NCBI GenBank assembly: GCA_028708055.1 | Contig: JAQVZT010000130.1 | Span: 1 to 7,314 of the forward strand | Source of the DNA: Methanothrix sp. | GTDB lineage: Archaea; Halobacteriota; Methanosarcinia; Methanotrichales; Methanotrichaceae | DNA: 7,314 nt | Direction of reading: 5' to 3' | Shown: piece by piece, positions 1-5,673 of the stretch | How the letters are laid out: the number at the start of each line of letters is the position of its first letter | How positions within the stretch are numbered: the first letter of the stretch is position 1 | Notes under the pieces: generated by a model | What the model saw: only the letters and a program-made list of their open reading frames with translations | The model's database searches: none | What the model was told of the DNA's origin: nothing | Made by a program: the position numbers and the translations under genes

Positions 1-232
1 CCAGCAGAGCGATGGCGCGGGAATAGCCCTGCATGACGTCCGCCAGCCCGCCGATGATGAGGAAAAATATCAGGGTCTCAACCAGGGCATGGCCTGCCGC
101 GACCTTTGGGCCGGCAATCCAGCCGTCTTTAAGAGAGGAGTTGATGGTGGCCACCAGCGTCGGCCCGGGCGCCAGCGCTCCAGTAAGTCCGACGGCAAAG
201 GCCATCGCCAGCATCTGCAGGATCTCGTACAT
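1..232 (-). CDS. LysE/RhtB-type amino-acid exporter, N-terminal part (runs off the left edge)
   Basis: Reading leftward from the ATG at 232-230, the frame stays open to the window edge and gives 77 residues beginning MYEILQMLAMAFAVGLTGAL. The run GALAPGPT at residues 18-25, followed by a glycine-rich stretch (DGWIAGPKVAAGHALVET) and a second hydrophobic segment (LIFFLIIGGL), is the N-terminal signature of the LysE/RhtB translocator family. These inner-membrane proteins of about 200 residues and 5-6 helices export amino acids or similar small solutes. Two membrane segments are visible here; the rest is outside the window. An in-frame ATG at 241-239 is also possible, but a GAGG at 239-236 lies just upstream of 232, so I prefer 232 even though the spacing is short. 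The tRNA-Ala gene lies upstream on the same strand. The substrate cannot be told. The family call is fairly secure from the motif, but it rests on a partial protein. Confidence 0.75.
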   Translation of the reverse strand, partial: MYEILQMLAMAFAVGLTGALAPGPTLVATINSSLKDGWIAGPKVAAGHALVETLIFFLIIGGLADVMQGYSRAIALL

Positions 233-341
233 CTTCCTCATCCTTTGCGAAATCTTCAGGCATGATAAGCCTTTGCCCGAATCGATGACCGGTGATTCTC
301 GAGCAAACTGTCTCGGACAAATGGATCATGGAATTTAAGCC

Positions 342-360
342 ACAGAAAAGAAGTCAGAAA
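342..360 (-). terminator. T-rich tail after tRNA-Ala
   Basis: Immediately 3' of the tRNA, read on the minus strand, is a T-rich stretch (TTTCT, then TTCTTTTCT) with no hairpin. Archaeal RNA polymerase commonly terminates at such short oligo-U tracts. The tract is interrupted, so some transcription may read on into the LysE-type gene 110 bp further. Confidence 0.4.
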
Positions 361-433
361 TGGACAGGTCGGGATTTGAACCCGAGGCCTCTACCATGCC
401 AAGGTAGCGATCTTCCAGCTGATCTACCTGCCC
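361..433 (-). tRNA. tRNA-Ala(GGC)
   Basis: The minus strand folds by hand into a complete 73-nt cloverleaf. The acceptor stem GGGCAGG pairs with CCTGTCC through a single G3-U70 wobble, which is the classic alanine identity element. The D stem is GATC/GATC with loop AGCTGGAA. The anticodon stem CTACC/GGTAG closes the loop TTGGCAT, giving anticodon GGC. The variable region has 5 nt. The T stem TCGGG/CCCGA closes the loop TTCAAAT. The discriminator base is A. No CCA is encoded, as is usual in many archaea, and no intron is seen. Anticodon and G3-U70 agree on alanine, so the identity is secure. Confidence 0.96.
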
Positions 434-460
434 AGCAGGACTGAAGGTAAGCCGTACCCC

Positions 461-468
461 ATTTAAAC
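461..468 (-). promoter_or_regulatory. TATA box of the tRNA-Ala gene
   Basis: On the minus strand the sequence GTTTAAAT is centred about 32 bp upstream of the mature tRNA 5' end at 433. This is where an archaeal TATA box would sit if transcription starts a few bases before the mature end. It is the best A/T-rich element in an otherwise mixed stretch. It was found by eye only. Confidence 0.5.
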
Positions 469-725
469 ATGTCGGTCGGAGGACAACAATCGAGTCGTTT
501 TCTAAATTCAACTCGTAGAGTTCTTTAATGGGAAAATACTCTGATCTTTCTCTTAATAGCTGATCGATCTGGATATGAAAGTCCAATCAAACTGAAAAGG
601 CGATTTTGGCCATTAATTCAAGAAATACGTTGGATAATCCCGTGCATATCCGGTATTCCTCCGGATTGCCAATTCCTGCTGGTTGAATTCATTCGCGGAA
701 GAGGCGGTGGCCCATTTGATACAAT
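469..725. other. Intergenic stretch with no convincing gene
   Basis: This stretch separates the divergently transcribed tRNA gene and esterase-like gene. It holds no convincing coding region. A minus-strand frame beginning at a TTG (586) runs straight through the tRNA and has no ribosome binding site, so it is not called. One short perfect inverted repeat, ATCCGG/CCGGAT with a 7-nt spacer, lies at 648-666. Nothing else stood out. Confidence 0.6.
648..666. repeat. Short inverted repeat upstream of the esterase-like gene
   Basis: ATCCGG at 648-653 and CCGGAT at 661-666 form a perfect 6-bp inverted repeat with a 7-nt spacer. It lies about 70 bp upstream of the TATA box of the following gene, so it could be an operator-like site. 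It could equally be chance at this length. Confidence 0.25.
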
Positions 726-739
726 GAAAAGTTTATATA
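726..739 (+). promoter_or_regulatory. BRE/TATA promoter of the esterase-like gene, leaderless
   Basis: GAAAAG (BRE-like, 726-731) is followed directly by TTTATATA (732-739), a strong archaeal BRE/TATA pair. A start site 25-27 bp downstream of the box centre falls at about 760-763, next to the ATG at 764. The mRNA therefore probably has no or almost no 5' leader. No Shine-Dalgarno sequence is present before this ATG, which agrees. Confidence 0.65.
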
Positions 740-763
740 TTTTGACTGTTAACGATTAAAATC

Positions 764-2893
764 ATGCCTGTTCCTAATAAAATTAAGATACGCAGTGCAT
801 TATCAATTATATCATGCGCGTTCATATTGTGCTCCATCCTGGCAGCACAGATCGATTCCGCAGCCAATGAGACTCTTGAAAATCGAACTCTTGCAGTTCC
901 TATCTTAAATTCGGATATAACCGACAAGAATCCAGGAGTATCGCAGATAGATCCAAACCCGCCTTCAAGTCCCGTTCGTTTGATCTTTATACACCACTCT
1001 ACCGGTGAGAACTGGCTCAATGACCTAAATGGCGGCTTAGGTCTGGAACTGCGCAATAATAACTACTTTGTAAGCGATACCAACTACGGGTGGGGACCTA
1101 ACAGCATTGGAGATCACACGGACATTGGCCATTGGTGGCTGTGGTTCAGAGGACCCGATAGCAACGAATACATGAATGCATTATACGCAGAGAGCGACCA
1201 ACATTGTGACTATTCCAGACTCCCTACCAACCCCGGCGGCCAGAATGAGATAGTAATGTTCAAATCATGTTTCCCCAACTCCGCACTTCAAGGCGACCCC
1301 AGCGATCCTGTGCCGCCAATAGAAAGCAATCCTCTGTGCGGTCAGGACAGCGGCTCTGAGCATCATACAGTTGCAAACGCAAAAGGGATTTATATAGACC
1401 TCTTAGAATATTTCCGCAATCATCAAGAGAAACTCTTCATAGTGATAGCAGCGCCACCACTCAGCAATGCAGAATACTCCAGCAATGCCCGCTCCTTCAA
1501 TCAATGGCTCGTAAATGACTGGCTCAGTGGCTATCCCTACAGCAACGTATTTGTGTTCGATTTCTACAACGTCCTGACAACTAACGGTGGAACGGCCAGC
1601 GTGAACGATCTGGGCTGGGCAGCTGGCAATCACCACCGCATATGGGGCGGAGCAATTCAGCACATCTTCGATGGTAATCCATCCCACAATGTGCTGGCTT
1701 ATCCATCGGGAGATGACCACCCCAGTCGGGCAGGGAACCTCAAGGCAACCGCAGAGTTTGTCCCGCTGCTGAATGTAGCGTATCACCGATGGATCGAAGC
1801 CGTTCCGACAGCTCCCACAGTCGATAATATGCCTGCTTTCGGCATCGGAAAAACGGTCGCTACGATTGGCGCGCAGATAACAAGCACAGGAGGTTCGAAC
1901 CCGCAGTTGTATATCGGCTGGGGTACGATCGATGCAGGAACGGGTTCCTGGCAGAACACCGCAGATTTAGGAATTCACGGCATGGGAACTTATTATGCTG
2001 ATTTGAGTGCGCTCACACCAGGAACCACTTACTATTACAGATCCTATGCGACCAACTCCGCTGGGACGGGATGGGCCAGCAGCACTGCATCATTTGCAGC
2101 TGCCAATTCAGCTGCATCTAATTCCATTGCCATCAAAGCATCAAATGGAAAGTACCTCTGTGCCGAAGGCGGCGGTGGCGGTTCAGTTGTCGCGAATCGC
2201 AATGCTATAGGCGCCTGGGAGACATTCAAACTCATCGACCAGGGAAATGGATATTATGCTCTGCAGGCTGCCAATGGCCAGTATGTCTGTGCCGAAGGCG
2301 GCGGTGGCGGTTCAGTTGTCGCTAACCGCAATGCAATAGGTGTCTGGGAGACATTCAGACTCATCGACCAGGGAAATGGATATTATGCTCTGCAGGCTGC
2401 CAATGGTCAGTATGTCTGCGCCGAGGGCGGCGGTGGCGGAGCAGTCGTAGCTAACCGCAATGCAATAGGCGCCTGGGAGAGGTTCCGGTTAATGGATCTC
2501 CAGAGACCCGGCAAAATTGCGCTGCAGGTCTCCAACGGCCAGTACGTCTGTGCTGAAGGCAGCGGTGGCGGGGCAGTCGTAGCTAACCGCAATGCAATAG
2601 GCGCCTGGGAGAGGTTCAATCTCGTTGATCGAGGTAACGGCTACATAGCTTTGCAGGCATCCAATGGCCAGTATCTCTGCGCTGAAGGCAGCGGCGGCGG
2701 TCAGGTTGTCGCTAACCGCAATGCCATAGGTGCCTGGGAAAACTTTGGACTTATCTACTGCGGAAACGGCATCGTAGCATTGCAGGTCTCCAACGGCCAG
2801 TACGTCTGTGCTGAAGGCAGCGGTGGCGGAGCGGTCGTTGCTAACCGCAACGCTATTGGCGCCTGGGAGAAGTTTAAGCTGATCTCGATATAA
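764..2893 (+). CDS. Secreted SGNH-hydrolase-like protein with fn3-like domain and six fascin-type beta-trefoil repeats
   Basis: This is a 709-residue exported protein. Residues 1-34 are a signal peptide: basic MPVPNKIKIR, then a hydrophobic core ending near AAQIDSA. Residues about 70-345 look like an SGNH/GDSL-type hydrolase. IFIHHSTGENW (74-84) holds the likely nucleophile S79. FKSCFPNS (166-173) could supply the block III Asn (N172). IVIAAPP (226-232) ends a core strand, and DDHPSRAG (317-324) provides the Asp/His pair. The Asp-His spacing is tighter than the canonical DxxH, so the catalytic assignment is tentative. Such enzymes usually remove acyl or acetyl groups from polysaccharides. Residues about 347-447 resemble a fibronectin type III domain (LTPGTTYYYRSYATNSAG). 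Residues 455-709 are six repeats of about 43 residues with the core YVCAEGGGGG..VVANRNAIGAWE, a fascin-like beta-trefoil pattern; six repeats make two trefoils. No membrane anchor is seen, so the protein is probably released or bound through the trefoils. It has its own promoter and terminator. The family calls come from motif memory only. Confidence 0.85.
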   Translation: MPVPNKIKIRSALSIISCAFILCSILAAQIDSAANETLENRTLAVPILNSDITDKNPGVSQIDPNPPSSPVRLIFIHHSTGENWLNDLNGGLGLELRNNNYFVSDTNYGWGPNSIGDHTDIGHWWLWFRGPDSNEYMNALYAESDQHCDYSRLPTNPGGQNEIVMFKSCFPNSALQGDPSDPVPPIESNPLCGQDSGSEHHTVANAKGIYIDLLEYFRNHQEKLFIVIAAPPLSNAEYSSNARSFNQWLVNDWLSGYPYSNVFVFDFYNVLTTNGGTASVNDLGWAAGNHHRIWGGAIQHIFDGNPSHNVLAYPSGDDHPSRAGNLKATAEFVPLLNVAYHRWIEAVPTAPTVDNMPAFGIGKTVATIGAQITSTGGSNPQLYIGWGTIDAGTGSWQNTADLGIHGMGTYYADLSALTPGTTYYYRSYATNSAGTGWASSTASFAAANSAASNSIAIKASNGKYLCAEGGGGGSVVANRNAIGAWETFKLIDQGNGYYALQAANGQYVCAEGGGGGSVVANRNAIGVWETFRLIDQGNGYYALQAANGQYVCAEGGGGGAVVANRNAIGAWERFRLMDLQRPGKIALQVSNGQYVCAEGSGGGAVVANRNAIGAWERFNLVDRGNGYIALQASNGQYLCAEGSGGGQVVANRNAIGAWENFGLIYCGNGIVALQVSNGQYVCAEGSGGGAVVANRNAIGAWEKFKLISI
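2126..2890 (+). repeat. Six tandem fascin-like repeats, copy A (double beta-trefoil)
   Basis: The repeat units are 2126-2254, 2255-2383, 2384-2515, 2516-2644, 2645-2773 and 2774-2890, i.e. 43, 43, 44, 43, 43 and 39 codons. Every unit carries the run VVANRNAIG followed by A/V-W-E, and a conserved CAEG. Unit 3 differs at its end (MDLQRPGK, one extra residue), which marks the boundary between trefoil 1 (units 1-3) and trefoil 2 (units 4-6). Natural beta-trefoils usually have three diverged lobes; these are almost identical, which implies recent internal expansion or ongoing homogenisation. Confidence 0.9.
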
Positions 2894-2980
2894 TATCCAT
2901 TGTGCAGGATGCGGTAAAATGCGTAGCTGTCTTGCAATGATCGTGATGGTGATGTGGGAATCTTGTGTCCCATCATTATT
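2894..2980 (+). other. Conserved 3' untranslated segment, copy A
   Basis: This segment aligns without gaps to 5538-5624, after the metalloprotease gene, with about ten mostly transitional differences over the first 64 bases. It contains three possible stems. TATCC/GGATG (2895-2899 with 2906-2910) uses one U-G pair. CATTGT/GCAATG (2898-2903 with 2934-2939) includes one G-U. A hairpin at 2951-2977 pairs GATG+TGGGA with TCCCA+CATT around one bulged T. The first two cannot form together. The other copy keeps all three stems, so this may be a functional 3'UTR structure (stability or termination). It may also simply be carried along by duplication. Confidence 0.6.
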
Positions 2981-2995
2981 CACGGGCTAAGACAA

Positions 2996-3002
2996 TTTTT
3001 TT
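2996..3002 (+). terminator. Oligo-T terminator after the esterase-like gene
   Basis: A run of seven T residues lies 103 bp after the stop codon and 19 bp after the 3'UTR hairpin. Oligo-T on the coding strand is sufficient for termination by archaeal RNA polymerase. The next gene has its own TATA box downstream of this point. Confidence 0.6.
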
Positions 3003-3105
3003 GATACAAGATATTGGCATTATAACATTTAATACTAAAAATAAAACTTTAATAACTATTAGTAATTATGGAAATTAAACATGCTTTCTGGCTTGGTATA
3101 TCGAT

Positions 3106-3120
3106 AGAAAACTATATATA
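3106..3120 (+). promoter_or_regulatory. BRE/TATA promoter of the metalloprotease gene
   Basis: GAAAAC (3107-3112), BRE-like, is followed by TATATATA (3113-3120) in a very A/T-rich region. A start site about 27 bp downstream of the box centre falls near 3144. This leaves a leader of about 50 nt to the preferred ATG at 3195, in contrast to the leaderless neighbours. Confidence 0.55.
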
Positions 3121-3177
3121 CATATACTGATTTAATACATGGCTGGACTTAAATGATAGCATACGTTTTTGGAGTAA

Positions 3178-3185
3178 GAGAGGTT
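3178..3185 (+). promoter_or_regulatory. Ribosome binding site that decides the start of the metalloprotease gene
   Basis: GAGAGGTT resembles the Shine-Dalgarno consensus GGAGGTGA and ends 9 nt before the ATG at 3195. The upstream in-frame ATG at 3153 has no such sequence. Starting at 3195 also puts the signal peptide at the N-terminus. Confidence 0.6.
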
Positions 3186-3194
3186 CAAGTTACC

Positions 3195-5537
3195 ATGACT
3201 AAATATATTGTGCCAATAATGTTTCTGCTAATCAGTGCGCTCGTTTTAATCTTACCGGTTAGCGCTGAAGAAATCAATTACAGCAATTCAGGCTTCAATT
3301 CCGCAAGGGATCTGAGCAGGACGGAATTATATATAGGAAACTTTAGCTTGATCGGCAATCCTACCATAAATAGCACAGTGGAGCTTAATTTTGCAATCGA
3401 GACGATATTGGATGCTCCAAACACTACGGTTAAAATAATTCTTCCTGATGAGATTGAGCTGATTAGCGGTGAGTCAGTTTGGAATGGAGATCTTCAAAAG
3501 GGCAAAATAGTAAATCTCACAGTCTTAATTAAACCCGTTGAAAGTGGCGAATTTGTGCTTAGTGCCAGGGTCGAAAACGAGAAATTTAAAGGATTTAATA
3601 AATACTTTGTAAAAAATATAAATATTTCCGGAGGGGCATTATATCTCTTCAACGGGGAACCAAGTCCACTTAATAGGCAAAAAAGCAAGAGAATTTTGCA
3701 GGATTCCTATGAAGATAACTCGAGCTGCACCAATTTTTCTGCAGGTACGGCAAACGTTTATGGGTATTTAAATTATGAAGATAATGGCGGTACGCAGCAT
3801 CCTGTAAGATCTGCAATAGTAGAATTATGGAAGGATAATTCTCCAAATGCTAACCAATTATTGAGCACATCTAATACAGATTCCTCAGGAAAATTTAGCT
3901 TTAATACTTATCTTTCTAGCAATATTAGAATTTTCATAAAAATATTGTGCGATTCCGAGGCCGTCCGTGTTACTACGGATGGAAATAGCTTGTACTATAC
4001 TCAAATCCCCAACAGTGGTTCAGTCGAAATCTCGGCAGGAACAAACTATTTAGGATCTTATTATCTGTCTAAAACCTATCAAGGTTGGCAAGCATATGAT
4101 TATGTCATTAAGGTATATCAATGGCTCGATAACAGCGCAGGATATAAAAGATCAAAAATATCTGTTAAATGGCCTTCCAGTGAATGTCTAAACGATAATA
4201 ATATACCCTGGCCCTGTTCAGATGGCGATAATATTTACTTGCCACAGCAAAGTTCAGCATATTGGGATAGTACAACGGTAACTCATGAATATGCTCACTG
4301 TATTATGTATTATCTGTATGGCAATTTTCCAAATGGTTGTCATCCAGGAGATCATTATATTAATACTATAAGCTGTCCTGGTTTCGCAGTAACGGAAGGT
4401 TGGGCAGAATTTCTGATGTGTGCAGTAGATAACTCACCAGACAACTGCGTCGATATAACCTGCGGCAGACAAACAAATATTGAAGACAATAATTGGCATC
4501 TAGGGACGACCTGCAAAGCAGCTGATACAGGCTCGATTATTGAAGGTGCTGTAGCCAGCATTTGGTGGGACATATTTGATGCAAATAATTTTCCATCAGA
4601 TCCCGACAAGGATTATTTGTCTTTAGGATTCAGTCAGATATTTTCCATTATGAAAGACCATAAACCTACATCAATCAATGGTTTTTGGGACAACTGGATC
4701 GCAAAATATGGATATGCCTCTGAAATGGGTTCTGTATATCAAAGCCATGGAATAAATAAAATTACTTCAGTAGCCATTAAAGCATCAAATGGAAAATTCC
4801 TCTGTGCAGAAGGCGGCGGCGGCAGTACAGTTGTCGCTAACCGCAATGCAATAGGTGCCTGGGAGACATTCAAACTCATCGACCGGGGAAATGGATATTA
4901 TGCTCTGCAGGCCTCCAATGGCCAGTACCTCTGCGCTGAAGGCAGCGGTGGTGGTGCAGTCGTAGCTAATCGCAATGTCATAGGTGCCTGGGAGACATTC
5001 AAACTCATCGACAAGGGAAATGGATGTTATGCTCTGCAGGCCTCCAATGGCCAGTATGTCTGCGCCGAAGGCGGAGGTGGCGGTGCAGTCGTAGCTAACC
5101 GCAATGCAATAGGCGCATGGGAGAAGTTCCAGTTAATGGACCTCCGTAGACCCAGCAAAATTGCGCTGCAGGTCTCCAACGGCCAGTACGTCTGTGCTGA
5201 AGGCGGAGGAGGCGGTGCAGTCGTAGCTAATCGCAATGCAATAGGCGCATGGGAGACATTTAAACTCATTGATCGAGGTAACGGCAATATAGCTTTGCAG
5301 GCCTCCAATAGCCAGTACCTCTGCGCTGAAGGCAGCGGCGGCGGTCAGGTTGTCGCTAACCGCAATGCCATAGGTGCCTGGGAAAACTTTGGACTTATAT
5401 ATTGCGGAAACGGCATCGTAGCATTGCAGGTCTCCAACGGCCAGTATGTCTGCGCCGAAGGCGGCGGTGGCGGTGCAGTCGTAGCTAACCGCAACGCTAT
5501 TGGCGCATGGGAGAAGTTCAAGCTGATCTCGGAATAG
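3195..5537 (+). CDS. Secreted HExxH zinc metalloprotease with six fascin-type beta-trefoil repeats
   Basis: This is a 780-residue exported protein if it starts at 3195; an in-frame ATG at 3153 would add 14 residues before the signal peptide. Residues 1-25 are a signal peptide (MTKYIVPIMFLLISALVLIL, cleavage near VSA-EE). Residues about 40-150 look like a beta-sandwich with several Asn glycosylation sequons. Residues about 183-290 resemble a carboxypeptidase-regulatory/transthyretin-like fold (AIVELWKDN, then NTDSSGKFSF). Residues about 295-525 are the peptidase. HEYAH (364-368) gives two zinc-binding His and the catalytic Glu. TEGWAEF (400-406), 32 residues on, supplies the likely third ligand E401, a gluzincin arrangement. 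EGAVASIWWDIFD (450-462) is a conserved-looking helix of such enzymes. Eleven Cys between 178 and 440 suggest disulfides. Residues 526-780 are six trefoil repeats nearly identical to those of the upstream gene. The head is distinctly A/T-rich and the repeats are GC-richer. The exact peptidase family is not assigned. Confidence 0.85.
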   Translation: MTKYIVPIMFLLISALVLILPVSAEEINYSNSGFNSARDLSRTELYIGNFSLIGNPTINSTVELNFAIETILDAPNTTVKIILPDEIELISGESVWNGDLQKGKIVNLTVLIKPVESGEFVLSARVENEKFKGFNKYFVKNINISGGALYLFNGEPSPLNRQKSKRILQDSYEDNSSCTNFSAGTANVYGYLNYEDNGGTQHPVRSAIVELWKDNSPNANQLLSTSNTDSSGKFSFNTYLSSNIRIFIKILCDSEAVRVTTDGNSLYYTQIPNSGSVEISAGTNYLGSYYLSKTYQGWQAYDYVIKVYQWLDNSAGYKRSKISVKWPSSECLNDNNIPWPCSDGDNIYLPQQSSAYWDSTTVTHEYAHCIMYYLYGNFPNGCHPGDHYINTISCPGFAVTEGWAEFLMCAVDNSPDNCVDITCGRQTNIEDNNWHLGTTCKAADTGSIIEGAVASIWWDIFDANNFPSDPDKDYLSLGFSQIFSIMKDHKPTSINGFWDNWIAKYGYASEMGSVYQSHGINKITSVAIKASNGKFLCAEGGGGSTVVANRNAIGAWETFKLIDRGNGYYALQASNGQYLCAEGSGGGAVVANRNVIGAWETFKLIDKGNGCYALQASNGQYVCAEGGGGGAVVANRNAIGAWEKFQLMDLRRPSKIALQVSNGQYVCAEGGGGGAVVANRNAIGAWETFKLIDRGNGNIALQASNSQYLCAEGSGGGQVVANRNAIGAWENFGLIYCGNGIVALQVSNGQYVCAEGGGGGAVVANRNAIGAWEKFKLISE
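4770..5534 (+). repeat. Six tandem fascin-like repeats, copy B (double beta-trefoil)
   Basis: The units are 4770-4898, 4899-5027, 5028-5159, 5160-5288, 5289-5417 and 5418-5534, with the same lengths (43, 43, 44, 43, 43, 39 codons) and register as copy A at a constant offset of 2644 bp. By hand count about 27 of 255 residues differ: 5, 9, 5, 5, 1 and 2 per unit. Unit-specific marks are shared between copies: the MDL-RP-K end of unit 3, GQVV and IYCGNGI in unit 5. The whole block was therefore copied as one piece, not rebuilt unit by unit. An 80-base exact match lies at 5319-5398 versus 2675-2754. Confidence 0.9.
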
Positions 5538-5624
5538 CATCCATTGTGCAGGATGCAGCAAAATGCGCAGTTGTCTTACAATGGTCGGGATGGCGATGAG
5601 GGTGTCTTGCGCACCCTCATCTAT
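5538..5624 (+). other. Conserved 3' untranslated segment with hairpins, copy B
   Basis: This is the counterpart of 2894-2980. CATCC/GGATG (5539-5543 with 5550-5554) and CCATTGT/ACAATGG (5541-5547 with 5578-5584) are alternative stems. The second is a perfect 7 bp here. A strong hairpin follows: GATGAGGGTG (5595-5604) pairs perfectly with CACCCTCATC (5612-5621) around a 7-nt loop containing TCTTG, a motif also in the loop of copy A. No T-run follows, so it is not a bacterial-type intrinsic terminator. It could define the mRNA 3' end or stability. Confidence 0.6.
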
Positions 5625-5639
5625 CAAACTATCCCAATC

Positions 5640-5647
5640 GTTATATC
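5640..5647 (+). promoter_or_regulatory. Candidate TATA box of the small secreted gene
   Basis: GTTATATC lies about 30 bp upstream of the ATG at 5674. Together with the absence of a Shine-Dalgarno sequence before that ATG, this fits another leaderless mRNA. The element is weaker than the other two protein-gene promoters here, and transcription from the upstream gene may also contribute. Confidence 0.4.
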
Positions 5648-5673
5648 CTTCATATCACAATAGCGGCAATATA

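Noticed and set aside
33..338. 101-residue plus-strand open frame at the left edge
   Set aside because: It lies antisense to the LysE-type gene, whose protein motifs are clear; the plus-strand product shows no family features.
335..586. 83-residue minus-strand open frame starting at TTG
   Set aside because: It reads straight through the complete tRNA-Ala gene, uses a TTG start without a ribosome binding site and resembles no family. Its C-terminal third is simply translated tRNA.
2126..2890. Regular ~129-bp tandem repeats considered as a CRISPR or satellite array
   Set aside because: The period is a multiple of three apart from the variant lengths, the frame is kept throughout, and there are no alternating unique spacers. 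The repeats are protein-coding beta-trefoil lobes.
2407..2983. Long minus-strand open frames over the trefoil repeats (and again at 5027-5627)
   Set aside because: They recur in both copies because the DNA repeats are duplicated and GC-rich. Their products are repetitive shadows without starts or ribosome binding sites.
2126..5620. The duplicated cassette as an insertion sequence or transposon
   Set aside because: No transposase, terminal inverted repeats or target-site duplication could be seen at either boundary.
5595..5621. Hairpin as a bacterial-type rho-independent terminator
   Set aside because: The 10-bp stem is strong but no T-run follows. In an archaeal setting, oligo-T and not a hairpin is the expected signal.
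5563..5673. Earlier in-frame ATG for the small secreted gene
   Set aside because: The extra 37 codons translate the hairpin-containing 3'UTR duplicated from the other trefoil gene and would bury the signal peptide inside the protein.
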